A DNA stretch of 64,000 nt from an uncultured Eubacteriales bacterium (GCA_900548625.1 URLO01000007.1:1-64000); one strand, 5' to 3'. Positions 45,101 through 53,211 are shown, numbered from the stretch's first letter. The notes: a model not told the origin generated them from the sequence alone. Translations and numbers: made by a program.

Positions 45101-45404
45101 AATTGGCGGCAGCGTAGTTGGCGGTAAGGCCGTTCGTTGAATATTTATCCAGAACGGATCCACCTTTTACAACGATGGACACACGAACCGGTCCCTCCGC
45201 CGACTGTGTCTGGACGGTATCTTCCGCCGCTGCCTGACGCTCCGGATTCAGCTCCGTAGGAACGGTGTCGTTGCTGACCTTCTGAACCTTAACCTTGACA
45301 TTTTTCGTGTCGTTTGCTGCAAGCGCCGGGATAACCGCCGCAGACAGGCACAAAACAATTGCCAGGATCAGGCACACAAGTCGCTTTGTCAGATGTGCTT
45401 TCAC
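39126..45404 (-). CDS. Giant cell-surface S8 (subtilisin-like) serine protease with SLH repeats
   Basis: A 2092-residue secreted protein. A signal peptide (residues 1-30, ending ALAA) is followed by an inhibitor-I9-like propeptide. The S8 domain has Asp210 (IAVIDTGIDTDHQ), His299 (SEHGSHVAGIAA) and Ser near 680 (NMSGTSMAAPQIAGM), with a PA insert (LEGKIVFCSRGELDF). Fn3-like and beta-rich regions follow, then Big2 (SVSLLLGKTQTLKAS) near 1480, a FIVAR-like helical segment near 1850 and three SLH repeats (FTDVSKSDWFYDAVKGA, NSYVEYGIANGILD, YAFYRAGILTG) that anchor it to the wall. It probably degrades host or dietary protein. It lies inside element E1 next to the SLOG fragment. Confidence 0.9.
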   Translation of the reverse strand: MKAHLTKRLVCLILAIVLCLSAAVIPALAANDTKNVKVKVQKVSNDTVPTELNPERQAAAEDTVQTQSAEGPVRVSIVVKGGSVLDKYSTNGLTANYAAANYRQQVRASQNAVAREISADVLGGKKLDVVWNLTLAANIISANVESDQIDAIRALPDVEAVVVEQRYYPDRSAEKLATQPNMATSSSMIGTNVAYETGYTGAGTRIAVIDTGIDTDHQSFDNGAFDYALQQEANGNENYIKSLDLLDQSKVTAVLSQLNIAQNGVSADDLYYGSKLPFAYNYVDKNTDVTHDNDTQSEHGSHVAGIAAANKYVPQTDGDETTYVSALDTVKTQGVAPEAQLLVMKVFGSNGGAFDSDYMAAIEDAIVLGADSINLSLGSSYPGPSKYTAYMDADTDPVPVYQAILDSLASKDAVVSISAGNSGNWAENAYAGSNGYDASSGTGLLYDDDVSMDVVGAPGSFTNAFTVTSVDNIGNTGEYLEVDGQKFIYMETTGEKAGHGMKQMKSIAGEYEYILIDGVGNTGDYDAIGGKDLLEGKIVFCSRGELDFSMKASNAAQYGVAATIVYNNVPGTISMDLSSYWNEAPCVLVTQDTARVFRDKAEPVYDKNDSSKVLYYKGRMKVSADAAVIPDSAEYMTMSSFASWGVPGSLELKPEITAPGGNIYSVNGLEQGGKGYENMSGTSMAAPQIAGMSALFAQHYQAAGLSKTNRSVRHLAQSLLMSTATPAREDATHYWSVLKQGAGVANIGAAITADSYVWMADSANKGASDGKVKVELGEDAAKNGTYSFSFDLYDLSGTEQTYDLSASFFTQAMTTIGGDRYLDEATAPLVANVTYGSAASGSSVTVPANGHATVTVNIALTAEQKAALDRDYSVGAYLEGYVFAQERTSAEGVSGTCHSIPVLGFYGSWTASSMFEVGDYYHYQSGEETRMPYLGNAYTDNNVLYVKYASDNSPYSRGSVLGGNPVVNDSKYLPERNAINSENGDSIYYWKFCAIRNVADSRLQIINKTTNTVLAEQTLGHFLGAFYSQYFNPSEYVNLPLDWKPAGMKEGEQLELNLTLAPEYYVQDDGSVNWASLGSGATQTFTAVIDNTAPVVNNVTVADNEMTVNIFDNQYVAAVRLYDRSGTVKLAEAGANQTTAANTANDFTLNLSSANGNIFYVKAYDYAMNESTYRVEMEIGEQPGEPAMFLFDAYYTGNKIWNTMSGSDTTYVKTPYAASADDFYAAAYVDGKIVASTSTGDLYVLDANDPENASYVRTLDTLLLDMAYDKTSDTLYGVDAGSKVYTIDRYSGELTLVGTLPVKARTLACDDSGNFYYAFAETDYSYYKIYRLPITAVTSDAAADPEAIVTVGQRYTTPEEDDFSAVGSLEWESKENVLFFAVSSALHKIDLTAKTSAECTESGWGDYFPAEFHALCIPREGGSWSASESAAAVALSDHSVSLLLGKTQTLKASVLPWNLANREVVWSSSNSSVAAVSANGVVTAKNAGTCTIRAASAQNRSVYDECTVSVEQLNVTLTGMLQDANGKAELFSWDLKNSSSWKTGIEIDTSMAAMAYDPVDQVYYVIDATDRTMVKDESQTWKLHKVDPAAGKSLAVADNGIGVPMIDMAYSTKFSAAGAARLVGIYRMGYVFKPFDPMDTSNVTLRDAIQLPVSNHHAQNLIGIASLGVETHSSDAWYDGATDWYGDPENTTWSGEYEAEHFAILDDAGYLWDLWISVHDDGYGFDYTTTKTPLSALEAPPYDSTSNYVYCSMTAYSDGSLYLSRFNGDTNEIYRLRKDADGSYEAVLIDDFGSGVWPALLGGVETSKDDPVPVTVDKSALQKLYDDNQNRRKDDYVSGWDAFETAMREAEAVLADENATQEAVDAAKVKLEAAIAGLKKKPETPIIPPYYPILGNTGSSRANSKLPFTDVSKSDWFYDAVKGAWQNYLIDGVTATTYKPHGTLTVAEAIKLASALHQMQNTGKVTLMNGKTNWYNSYVEYGIANGILDKSYANYTRAQMNAPATRREFVSIFYPAMDGYKALNNIADNAIPDVKLGDKCADEIYAFYRAGILTGSDKQGTFNPDSTIVRSEVAAILLRMYDASTRVQFTLK

Positions 45405-45780
45405 TGTCTTTCCTCCTGCTTTTCCGCCGCAAGCCCCATTCCGCCATTTCCTGTAATTCTTGAATATATATATATATTCATTTCTTGAAATTTCTCAAGG
45501 TTTTCGGAACTTTTTAAGCAAATTACGGCCAATTTAATTTTGATTATAATGATGCTTTACCGAATTAGCAAGTGAAAATATTGCATCAAGTTCGCGTGAA
45601 ATTCTCTCTCACTTTTGGTGATTTTGTCAGAGCCTCCTACATGCCTTTCAAGCATTCGGGTACACAGGAATGCACACTTTTCCATACACTATGTAGCGGC
45701 ACAATACGTTAGAATTATTTCTGGCTCATGATATTGTTTCCCTGCTGTTTTTTCTAAATTATTTAGAATTGCTTTTTCTA
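45405..45780. promoter_or_regulatory. AT-rich region upstream of the S8 protease
   Basis: No gene is seen. It holds the protease ribosome site (GGAGGAAAG), an alternating TATATATATAT stretch near 45465-45477, and AT-rich sequence that must contain the protease promoter. No clear -35/-10 pair stands out. Confidence 0.4.
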
Positions 45781-46851
45781 TCATTCTGTGTTGAGCGCCT
45801 CAGTGACCTCCTGCGCGATGCGCTGCCGTTCCTCCTCGTTTTCCGCCCGCGCATATCGTTCCAGCGCGGCATCCCGCAGTTCTGCTGCCTGCCGGGACCA
45901 CACCTCGAACTCGCTCTTGGTCATCAGACCGCTTCTGATGCGGGCGAAATATTTTTTGTAAGCCCGTTGGTGAACCTTCCAGACATCGTTGTTCTCTACT
46001 TTGCTGCGGAAACTGCTGCTCGCGCCGATCTCACGGCAGGTCTTGCCGTCCTGCCCCGGTGCAGGTTCTGTGCAATAGGCATAGGTCGCTCCCGGTTTCT
46101 GTAAAAACCAGCGCCCGCAGTTGGTGCAGCGTTTCGGTACAAAGCCCTTTTGCAGCCCCTTCATGAACTCCACATAGACAAAATCCAGCAGCCGGTCGAA
46201 GTACATCCTCTCGACGATCTCGGCTTTTTCCTTCTCGCCGCGGATGCGGTACTGCGTCTTCACCGGCGGCGCGTCTGTCTCAGGGTTTTCGCCGAGACTG
46301 ACACCGCTGATAAAAGCTCCATATCCGCGCGAACAGATCATCGGTGCCAGAGGAATTTTCTTCTGGCCCTTTTTCTTTTCAAATACCGCGCCCGCAAAAA
46401 CACCATCGAGGAACCACGCATACCGTTCCTGAATCAAACGAATATCGTCGATCTGCTGCTGCATGAATGCGGGCAGATCATGATCTTCCTGCATCACGAA
46501 CTCCGCAAAAGCATCCTGTGCTTCTCCGACCGCAAACGCCTCGACCGGCATATCGCCAAAGACGCGAAAGTCCTCCAGATACAGCCGGTAGAGCGGCAGA
46601 GAAGCCAGTCCCTTCTTCATGTCCATGTAAGCACGCAGGACATTATCACTTTTTTCTTGAACGGCTGTGTTCAGCTGATTCAGCAATTCCTGAAAAGGTG
46701 CGACATCAAGGTTCAGTATTTCCGTCAGCACCGCTCCATACGGCTGCGGCATCGTTCTATCCTCTACCCAATAGGCGGATGCACCAAATTCGACTTTGGT
46801 GTTTGTCTGCGGCCGATGGAAATCAAATAAGTCTTTTCCTAAAACGCCCAT
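45781..46851 (-). CDS. DUF6076-like zinc-finger protein
   Basis: About 356 residues, mostly helical. A C-terminal cysteine motif KRCTNCGRWFLQKPG...YCTEP...C resembles a CxxC zinc knuckle, and a basic helical tail follows (SSFRSKVENNDVWKVHQRAYKKYF). It matches DUF6076-type proteins of mobile elements that face the RepA-like ATPase. The start at 46851 has AGGAAA upstream; earlier in-frame ATGs reach 46914. It is divergent to the ATPase gene and shares its promoter region. Function unknown; DNA binding is plausible. Confidence 0.6.
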   Translation of the reverse strand: MGVLGKDLFDFHRPQTNTKVEFGASAYWVEDRTMPQPYGAVLTEILNLDVAPFQELLNQLNTAVQEKSDNVLRAYMDMKKGLASLPLYRLYLEDFRVFGDMPVEAFAVGEAQDAFAEFVMQEDHDLPAFMQQQIDDIRLIQERYAWFLDGVFAGAVFEKKKGQKKIPLAPMICSRGYGAFISGVSLGENPETDAPPVKTQYRIRGEKEKAEIVERMYFDRLLDFVYVEFMKGLQKGFVPKRCTNCGRWFLQKPGATYAYCTEPAPGQDGKTCREIGASSSFRSKVENNDVWKVHQRAYKKYFARIRSGLMTKSEFEVWSRQAAELRDAALERYARAENEEERQRIAQEVTEALNTE

Positions 46852-47008
46852 AAGCTGTTTCCTCATTAGAGAATGTATTTGCATCGATATAGTGTATCTA
46901 TTGAAATGATACATTACCTATTTTCAAAAGTCAATCCTTATGTTACGATATCGGTGCGGGAAATCGAAAATAAAAATCGCAGCAACAATATCGAAAGGAG
47001 GTGACAGT

Positions 47009-48070
47009 ATGAACAAACTACACACTATCAATGCGGAAGATCTGCAAAACAGGACATATGAACCGACGCACTTTCTGGTAGATGAGCTTATTCCAGAGGG
47101 CTTGCACATCCTCGCGGGCGCACCGAAGATCGGCAAGTCTTGGCTGGCTTTGTGGCTCTGCTTATGCGTTGCACAGGGGCAGCCGCTGTGGAATTTTGCA
47201 GTAACGCAGGGTGAAGTGCTGTATCTCAGTCTTGAAGATTCGTTCCAGCGTATCCAGACGCGGCTCTTTGATCTGACGGAAGATGCGCCGCCGACGCTAC
47301 ATTTTACAATCATGGCTGATACATTAAAACACGGTCTGGAGCAGCAGATCGAGCAGTTTTTGAACGAACACCCCAGTACAAAACTGGTTGTCATTGATAC
47401 TTTGCAGCGCGTCCGCAGCGTAGGCGGTGACAGCAATCTGTACGCAAATGACTATCAGGACATCGGGCTTTTGAAACAGCTTACGGACAAGCGGCACATC
47501 GCGATTCTCTTGATTCACCATCTGCGCAAGCTCCACGACGACGATCCGATGAATATGATCTCCGGCTCGACGGGCTTAAGCGGCGCGGCAGATTCGACCT
47601 TTGTTCTCCAGAAAAATTCGCGTCTTGCCAACATTGCCTCGCTGCACTGCACCGGGCGGGACATCGCAGATCGCACGTTAAAACTGGAATTCGGAGAGGA
47701 AGATCACGTCTGGAAACTGCTTGAGGACAGCAAAACTTGCAGCGGCGCTTCTAAGATTTCGGCACTTCAAATCGAAAATCTTCTCTCTGAACTTCTACAA
47801 AAAGAGACCGAAATCAGCGCCCCTGCGAAAGTGCTGTTGGAAAAGATCGACCCTGCCGGAATCGAGGGTTGGACACCGAACAGCTTTTCGCATCAAATCC
47901 GAAAAAGCGTTGACGCTCTAAGGAAAAACGGCATTTTCGTATCATTCCGAAAGAGTAACGGCGAGCGCCTCATCTGCCTGAAAAGGGTCGATGGTGCCGA
48001 TCTTCCCACCGTGGAAAAAATCGACCCTATCGACCCTGCTGGCGTACCGAGCACCCGCAGTGCGCCGTGA
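47009..48070 (+). CDS. RepA-like AAA_25 ATPase of the mobilizable element
   Basis: A 353-residue RecA-fold ATPase: Walker A LAGAPKIGKSWLALWLC, Walker B KLVVIDTLQRVR and ILLIHHLRK, with a winged-helix-like C-terminus (SFSHQIRKSVDALRKNGIFVSF). Proteins of this kind act as replicative helicase-like factors in plasmids and mobilizable elements. The start at 47009 follows AAAGGAGGTGA; the longer frame to 46940 lacks a ribosome site. Confidence 0.8.
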   Translation: MNKLHTINAEDLQNRTYEPTHFLVDELIPEGLHILAGAPKIGKSWLALWLCLCVAQGQPLWNFAVTQGEVLYLSLEDSFQRIQTRLFDLTEDAPPTLHFTIMADTLKHGLEQQIEQFLNEHPSTKLVVIDTLQRVRSVGGDSNLYANDYQDIGLLKQLTDKRHIAILLIHHLRKLHDDDPMNMISGSTGLSGAADSTFVLQKNSRLANIASLHCTGRDIADRTLKLEFGEEDHVWKLLEDSKTCSGASKISALQIENLLSELLQKETEISAPAKVLLEKIDPAGIEGWTPNSFSHQIRKSVDALRKNGIFVSFRKSNGERLICLKRVDGADLPTVEKIDPIDPAGVPSTRSAP

Positions 48071-48344
48071 GGCGCGTGTCGCCGCTGTGTGCGGTTTTCT
48101 GCCCAGACTGCGAGTGTGTGCGCGGCGCAACGGGAAAAGCCAACGTTGCGCCAACGTGCGGACAATGTGAAAAAACGCAGGCGCAATACGCCAAACCAAC
48201 GCAGAGAAGCCCCGCCGCGGCGGGAAAAATCCTCCCGTTCGGGAGGAGCCAGCATCGCATTTGGCTAGTCGCCGGAACGCCGGCTCCCTGCCAAATGCTA
48301 TTTGCAGGCAGAAGCCCATACCCACTTTTACGAACGGAGGGAAT
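48071..48344. other. Candidate oriT region
   Basis: A non-coding segment just before mobC with several dyads. GGCGCAACG and CGTTGCGCC lie near 48124-48152. CCCGCC/GGCGGG is near 48214-48226. CCTCCCG/CGGGAGG is near 48231-48247. GCATTTGGC pairs with GCCAAATGC near 48256-48299. MOBP oriTs lie directly upstream of mobC/mobA and have this look. The nick site cannot be assigned. Confidence 0.55.
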
Positions 48345-48677
48345 ATGCGGAAAAACAAACAATTCAGTATCCGGATTTCAGAACAGGATTTGAACGCAAT
48401 ACGCCGAAAAGCGGCACAGGCACGAATGACCCAGAGCGACTATGTGACCGCCTGCTGCCTTGGAAAACATATCGTCATTCTTGACGGCTTGAAGGAAGTC
48501 CTGCGGCAGCAGAAAGCCATCGGCAACAATCTCAACCAGCTGACGGTGCTGGCGAATATGGGCAAGGTACAGTTTGCCAATCTGGATTCTGCCGTGCACG
48601 AGTTTTCCAAGATCAACACAGCCCTGCGGAAAATGCAGGAAGGAGGTGCAGGCAAATCGCAATCGTCCATTTCGTGA
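48345..48677 (+). CDS. mobC: MobC relaxosome protein
   Basis: A 110-residue protein with a ribbon-helix-helix start (KQFSIRISEQDLNAIRRKA) and the MobC signature NNLNQLTVLANMGK. MobC opens DNA at oriT to let the relaxase nick. The start at 48345 has GGAGGG five bases upstream. It overlaps the relaxase GTG start by 4 nt. Confidence 0.85.
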   Translation: MRKNKQFSIRISEQDLNAIRRKAAQARMTQSDYVTACCLGKHIVILDGLKEVLRQQKAIGNNLNQLTVLANMGKVQFANLDSAVHEFSKINTALRKMQEGGAGKSQSSIS

Positions 48678-50008
48678 ATTACAAAAAGGGTACGCAAACA
48701 CGCAGCTGCATGAAAAGTGTCATGCGCTACGTTTCCCAACTCAGCAAGACGCTCTGGGATGGACAGCCGCTCGTCAGCGGTATTGGCTGTCAACCGGAAA
48801 CTGCGTTCGACGAGTTCCTGAGTACGAAGCTGCTGCACCACAAGGACGGCGGCGTGATGTTTTATCACATGGTGCAGAGCTTCCCGAAAGGTGCGAACAT
48901 CGACCCGCGCACGGCGCACGAAGCAGCGCGCCGACTTGCCGGATACTTCGACGGCTGTGAGGTTCTGGTCTGCACCCACGTCGACCGCGAACACATTCAC
49001 TCGCACTGCATCATCAACAGCGTGAATTTTGAAACCGGCCGGAAGGTACACATGGCGGACGAACAGATTCAGGAGCTGCGCATCCGCAATGACCAAATCT
49101 GCGAGGAATTGGGGCTGCCGAAATTTCAGAAAGACGAGCAGCGGCATTCGCGCGGAATGTCCAACGCAGAATACTACACGGCGGACAGAGGCGAGAGTTG
49201 GAAGTTCGAGCTGATGCGCGTGATCGATGAGTGTATGCGCTATGCCGGGAACAGGGACGAATTTCTGACGCTGCTCCGCTCTGAGGGTTACGATGCCGCA
49301 TGGACGGACAGCCGCAAGAACATCACCTACACCACACCGGAGGGGCGCAAATGCCGTGACAGCAAGCTGCACATGGAGAAATACTTAAAAGAAAATATGG
49401 AGGCTGAATTTGGATACAGAACGGAGAATGACAACACAAGAAATGTTGGCGCAGCACAAAAAGCTGATGGACGAGGCGCAACGGCTGGAGCCCAGCGTGA
49501 TGGTGACCGAGAAAAACTGGAGTGCGATGCTCGAAATGCAGGACAGGCTGTTCCGGCAGCAGATGCAGTTGGACACGGACCTGAAAACGCTCCTGACGCG
49601 GGAGGACGCACAGACCGCATTGAACGAGATGCAGGAGAGTACAGAAAAATTCGAGAAACAGGCTGGGAGCCTGAACGCGAGATATTCTTCCGCCTGCAAA
49701 GAGCTGACAGACAGTACGCAGAAAGCCGTGACTACGATTTCAGAGAGCAGCAAACAAGAGTTTTCAGCTCTGGCACAGGCAGCGAAGAAGAAAATTCATC
49801 TGTGCGCATGGATCTCGATTACGGCAGTGATCTTGTGCGCCTTGGTCGTGCTGTGGAGCAGATGACGGACGATGCGCCGACGCGCGACGGAACGACTATG
49901 CCGCTGCACATCGACAGCAAGCGCCGCAAAAAGCTCCGGCAAAAGAAAACCGCCCTCGGTCACGCTGAGGACGATCATGAAGATTGGGATATGAAACAGG
50001 AACTATGA
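48674..50008 (+). CDS. mobA: MOBP-type relaxase
   Basis: A 444-residue relaxase. The histidine triad is in DREHIHSHCIINSVNF. Upstream are MRYVSQLSKT and FYHMVQSFP, and the likely catalytic tyrosine is in the N-terminal YKKGT or MRYV segment. The C-terminal 200 residues are polar and low in structure (GYRTENDNTRN..., ending KRRKKLRQKKTALGHAEDD). GTG start overlapping mobC. From 49410 to 49865 the same DNA also encodes a MobB-like protein in another frame. Confidence 0.85.
   Translation: MNYKKGTQTRSCMKSVMRYVSQLSKTLWDGQPLVSGIGCQPETAFDEFLSTKLLHHKDGGVMFYHMVQSFPKGANIDPRTAHEAARRLAGYFDGCEVLVCTHVDREHIHSHCIINSVNFETGRKVHMADEQIQELRIRNDQICEELGLPKFQKDEQRHSRGMSNAEYYTADRGESWKFELMRVIDECMRYAGNRDEFLTLLRSEGYDAAWTDSRKNITYTTPEGRKCRDSKLHMEKYLKENMEAEFGYRTENDNTRNVGAAQKADGRGATAGAQRDGDREKLECDARNAGQAVPAADAVGHGPENAPDAGGRTDRIERDAGEYRKIRETGWEPEREIFFRLQRADRQYAESRDYDFREQQTRVFSSGTGSEEENSSVRMDLDYGSDLVRLGRAVEQMTDDAPTRDGTTMPLHIDSKRRKKLRQKKTALGHAEDDHEDWDMKQEL
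49410..49865 (+). CDS. MobB-like coiled-coil membrane protein overlapping mobA
   Basis: A 151-residue protein wholly inside the relaxase gene in a different frame. A long heptad-type helical region (MTTQEMLAQHKKLMDEAQRL, then EKFEKQAG...) is followed by one C-terminal transmembrane segment (IHLCAWISITAVILCALVVLW). In RSF1010, mobB likewise overlaps mobA and encodes a membrane-associated helper; this parallel supports a real gene. The end of the same frame is preserved in copy 1 (to 35820). Confidence 0.7.
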   Translation: MDTERRMTTQEMLAQHKKLMDEAQRLEPSVMVTEKNWSAMLEMQDRLFRQQMQLDTDLKTLLTREDAQTALNEMQESTEKFEKQAGSLNARYSSACKELTDSTQKAVTTISESSKQEFSALAQAAKKKIHLCAWISITAVILCALVVLWSR

Positions 50009-50019
50009 AAGGAGTACCT

Positions 50020-50193
50020 ATGGCGAGAAAGCGAAAAGACAATATTTCGGAGGTCACGTTCAGCTACATCGGTACGGATGCGCAGTTCGATGAATTTTTG
50101 AAAATGCTGGTGCATGACTACCTGTCGGTAGATCAGCCATATACAAAGTTGCAGGAGGATTTTGTTGATCATGTAGATTCCTGCTGCGCATGA
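50020..50193 (+). CDS. Small conserved element protein (copy 2)
   Basis: A 57-residue protein, near-identical to 35975-36148, with ribosome site AAAGGAG. Starts MARKRKDNISEVTFSYIG and ends VDHVDSCCA. Found between relaxase and recombinase genes in both copies. No domain recognised. Confidence 0.65.
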   Translation: MARKRKDNISEVTFSYIGTDAQFDEFLKMLVHDYLSVDQPYTKLQEDFVDHVDSCCA

Positions 50194-50224
50194 TGGATTG
50201 TTCTAGCTATTCGAAAAACAGTGT

Positions 50225-50260
50225 GCTATGGTGTGTGCTGCAATCAGCACACACCATAGC
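50225..50260. promoter_or_regulatory. Conserved hairpin before recombinases, copy 2
   Basis: GCTATGGTGTGTGC pairs perfectly with GCACACACCATAGC. Equivalent to 36180-36215. Confidence 0.6.
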
Positions 50261-50274
50261 GGGAAGGAGGAACC

Positions 50275-51933
50275 ATGAAAGTCTGGCTGTATTACCGCCT
50301 GAGTCGGGATGAGGACGATGAACTGAATTCCCTGACGAATCAGCGGAAAATCATTTATGAATACGCCGTCACAAACGGGCATGAGGTCGTCGGAGAATCC
50401 TTCGATGACAATGTCAGCGGCATGCATTTCAACCGCGAGGGCATTGACAAAATCTACGAAGTTGTGGAAGCTGGAAAAATCGAGGCGATCATTGTCAAAG
50501 ACCTATCCCGGCTGGGTCGACACCGAACGCAGACTGCCCTGTTCATCGACTACCTGCGGGAGCACGATGTTCGCGTCCTCTCGGCGACGGAAAATATCGA
50601 TACGTTCAACGAAAATGACGATCTCATCATTGGCTTCAAAGGTTTGGTCAACGATTTCTATGCGCGCGACGGCAGCCGCCGTGTGCGGACCGGCTACCGG
50701 CAAAAACAAAAGGAAGGGCTCGTGACCATTCCGCCATTCGGATATTTCAAGGATAAAAACACGAAGAAGGTTGTCATTGTAGAGGAAGCAGCTGAAACCG
50801 TTCGACTGATCTTCACCGCCTACGTTGGCGGCAGCGGTATGAAGACTATCGCCCGCACACTGAATGAGCAGAAGAGAAAAACACCTGCGCTCATGCAACT
50901 GGAACTGCTGAACAAGAGCCTGCCCAACACGCAGGACGTCATCCTAAAAAAGTATCTTTGGGACGCAACCATGATAGCCCGCATTCTCAGGGACGAAAGC
51001 TATGTTGGAACGCTCATCTGCCACAAAAGCGAACGGAACAAGATCAACAAAACCTTCCGCTTCACAGAGCCGGAAGAACAGTTCCGTCATGAAAACTATC
51101 TCCCGCCGATCATCACGCCGGAACTGTGGGAGCAGACGCAGATGATGCTGGCGGAGCGGAAACGGCTGAACGTGCGCGCCGCGCCCTCGCAGGAGATCCT
51201 GCGTTACAGCGGACTCCTGCGCTGCGCTGACTGCGGCCGGGTCATGTTCGGCAGGCGCATCCATCTGAAAAGCGGCGAACGGGTCACCTATGTTTGCAGC
51301 ACCTACAACCGCTTCGGGAAGGAGCATTGCTCCCAGCACCAGATCGACGAGTCCGTATTGGACAGGCTGATTATCGACGAACTGCGCAATACAAAAGCGC
51401 TGTATCAGCAGAACTGGGATGCGCTGGAGCAGCTGATCGCACAGTGGACACCAAAGGCAGAACTGACCGGTGCGCAGATTGTCAAGTTAGAAAAGCGAAT
51501 TCGATGCCTGGAGGATGAAACGGAGGCAATTTTAATGGAGCGGATACGGGACCGGGCAAATGCCGAGCGCTACGACCGCATGATCCAGAAACGTGAAGAA
51601 GAAATCGCTGCGGCAAAAAAGCAGATCGAAGAACTGCAAAACATCTCCGCCGTCCTGCGGGATCGGCAAACGAAACTCAAGAGGGATATCAGCATGATCG
51701 ACGATATCCTTGCTGAGGGTGCCATGACGGAAGCGCATCTGCGGATGCTGGTCGAAAAGATCTATGTGCAGGAAACAGACGGAAAGCTCAGCCTGGACAT
51801 TCAGATCAAAGCGCCGTTCCGCACACACTTGGATGTCTATGAAAATGGGACGCTCACGGAGCGATACGGTGCGCTGGATTTTGACTGGGATCGGCTGGCG
51901 CGGCTGCTCTATGGCGACGGGCTTGTGGGGTAA
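50275..51933 (+). CDS. Large serine recombinase 1 (copy 2)
   Basis: A 552-residue protein with catalytic Ser10 (WLYYRLSRDEDDE) and VKDLSRLGRHRTQTALFID. The recombinase domain (GYRQKQKEGLVTIPPFGYFK), zinc ribbon (LLRCADCGRVMFG ... CSQHQIDESVLDRL) and C-terminal coiled coil are complete. It has all domains of a site-specific integrase/excisionase. It sits with a second recombinase and a tRNA-Leu gene at the right end of the element, so the pair probably recognise the tRNA-Leu anticodon-loop att sites. Confidence 0.9.
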   Translation: MKVWLYYRLSRDEDDELNSLTNQRKIIYEYAVTNGHEVVGESFDDNVSGMHFNREGIDKIYEVVEAGKIEAIIVKDLSRLGRHRTQTALFIDYLREHDVRVLSATENIDTFNENDDLIIGFKGLVNDFYARDGSRRVRTGYRQKQKEGLVTIPPFGYFKDKNTKKVVIVEEAAETVRLIFTAYVGGSGMKTIARTLNEQKRKTPALMQLELLNKSLPNTQDVILKKYLWDATMIARILRDESYVGTLICHKSERNKINKTFRFTEPEEQFRHENYLPPIITPELWEQTQMMLAERKRLNVRAAPSQEILRYSGLLRCADCGRVMFGRRIHLKSGERVTYVCSTYNRFGKEHCSQHQIDESVLDRLIIDELRNTKALYQQNWDALEQLIAQWTPKAELTGAQIVKLEKRIRCLEDETEAILMERIRDRANAERYDRMIQKREEEIAAAKKQIEELQNISAVLRDRQTKLKRDISMIDDILAEGAMTEAHLRMLVEKIYVQETDGKLSLDIQIKAPFRTHLDVYENGTLTERYGALDFDWDRLARLLYGDGLVG

Positions 51934-51939
51934 AAGATT

Positions 51940-53211
51940 ATGGCAATGCGGGGTTGGCTCTATGCGCGGCTCTCCAACGACGATGATCCGGCGCAGAATT
52001 CTCTGCAAAATCAGCAGGAGATCTGCCGCGCTTTTGCAGAAAAGAGCGGCTGGACGATCGTCGGCAGTTCTGCCGATAATAACATCAGCGGCATGAATTT
52101 CAGCCGCCGTGGGCTGGATATGCTCACAGCGGCGGTTCAGGCAAAACAGGTTGATGCAGTTCTCGTGAAAGACCTTTCAAGGCTGGGTCGTCACCGAACC
52201 CAAACCGCATTGTTTATCGACTTCCTGAGACAGCAGCAAGTGCGGGTCATCTCCGCAACGGAAGGTGTGGATACTTTCTGCGAAGAAGACGATCTCATGA
52301 TCGGTGTCCGCGGATTGATGAATGATTATTACGCGAAGGATATTGGCAAAAAGATTCGAGCAGGATACCGTCAGAAGCAACAAGAGGGGCTGGTGATCAC
52401 GCCGCCCTTCGGATACTGGAAGGATCGAAATACAAATCAGGTTTTGGTGTATCCGGAAGCGGCGGAGACGGTACAGCTTATCTACGCTCTGTATTTACAG
52501 GGCTGCGGACAGAAAGAGATCACCCGGTGGCTTAATACTGAGGGGCGAAAAACACCGGCGCAGCTCCGGGCTGAATGGTGCGGCAAAGAAGTCCGGCATA
52601 CGCACAAAACCCGTGACGGTCAGTTCCTATGGACATATGCCAGTGTGAAAAACGTGCTGGCGGAGGAAGCCTATACCGGCGTTCTGGTCAATCACCGCAG
52701 GGAATATCTCGGCGGCAAAGCGCGAGCTGTCTGCGAAGCGGACTGGCTTCGTCACGAGAATTTCTATCCGGTTATCATTGAAAAAGCAATCTGGCAGCAA
52801 GTCCAGACGCGGCTGAAACAGCAGGCGCGTCCGGCGGTCAACAATCGTACAAAGCACCGTTATGCCGGGCTACTGACCTGTCAGGAATGTGGGAACGTAT
52901 TCAGTCCCATGATCCGTTACTGGAACGGCAGCCGCCGTGTGGAATACGTCTGCCGGGGATACCAACGGAACGGGAAAGGTTATTGCAGCTCTCACCGGAT
53001 TCACGAGGAGGTTTTGGATAAAGCCGTTTGGGATCACGCGAAAAAGCTGCGGGAACAGTATGCAGCCGAACTGAAAAAGGTCACACAGTTGCAAAAACAG
53101 TGGGCATTGAGGAAACCAGTCCTCGATGCCCACTGTTTGACTTTGCAGAAAGAAATTTTGAGATTGGAGCAGGAAGTCGACGAACTGGTGATGGAAAAAA
53201 TACAGATATAA
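51940..53211 (+). CDS. Large serine recombinase 2 (copy 2)
   Basis: A 423-residue recombinase with catalytic Ser12 (GWLYARLSNDDDPAQ), VKDLSRLGRHRTQ, PPFGYWKDRN, a zinc ribbon (LLTCQECGNVF ... CRGYQRNGKGYCSSH) and a short coiled coil. It starts 6 nt after recombinase 1. Tandem serine recombinases acting together are known from ccrAB of SCCmec and from several clostridial elements. Copy 1 of this gene is broken by deletion, so only this copy can act. Confidence 0.9.
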   Translation: MAMRGWLYARLSNDDDPAQNSLQNQQEICRAFAEKSGWTIVGSSADNNISGMNFSRRGLDMLTAAVQAKQVDAVLVKDLSRLGRHRTQTALFIDFLRQQQVRVISATEGVDTFCEEDDLMIGVRGLMNDYYAKDIGKKIRAGYRQKQQEGLVITPPFGYWKDRNTNQVLVYPEAAETVQLIYALYLQGCGQKEITRWLNTEGRKTPAQLRAEWCGKEVRHTHKTRDGQFLWTYASVKNVLAEEAYTGVLVNHRREYLGGKARAVCEADWLRHENFYPVIIEKAIWQQVQTRLKQQARPAVNNRTKHRYAGLLTCQECGNVFSPMIRYWNGSRRVEYVCRGYQRNGKGYCSSHRIHEEVLDKAVWDHAKKLREQYAAELKKVTQLQKQWALRKPVLDAHCLTLQKEILRLEQEVDELVMEKIQI

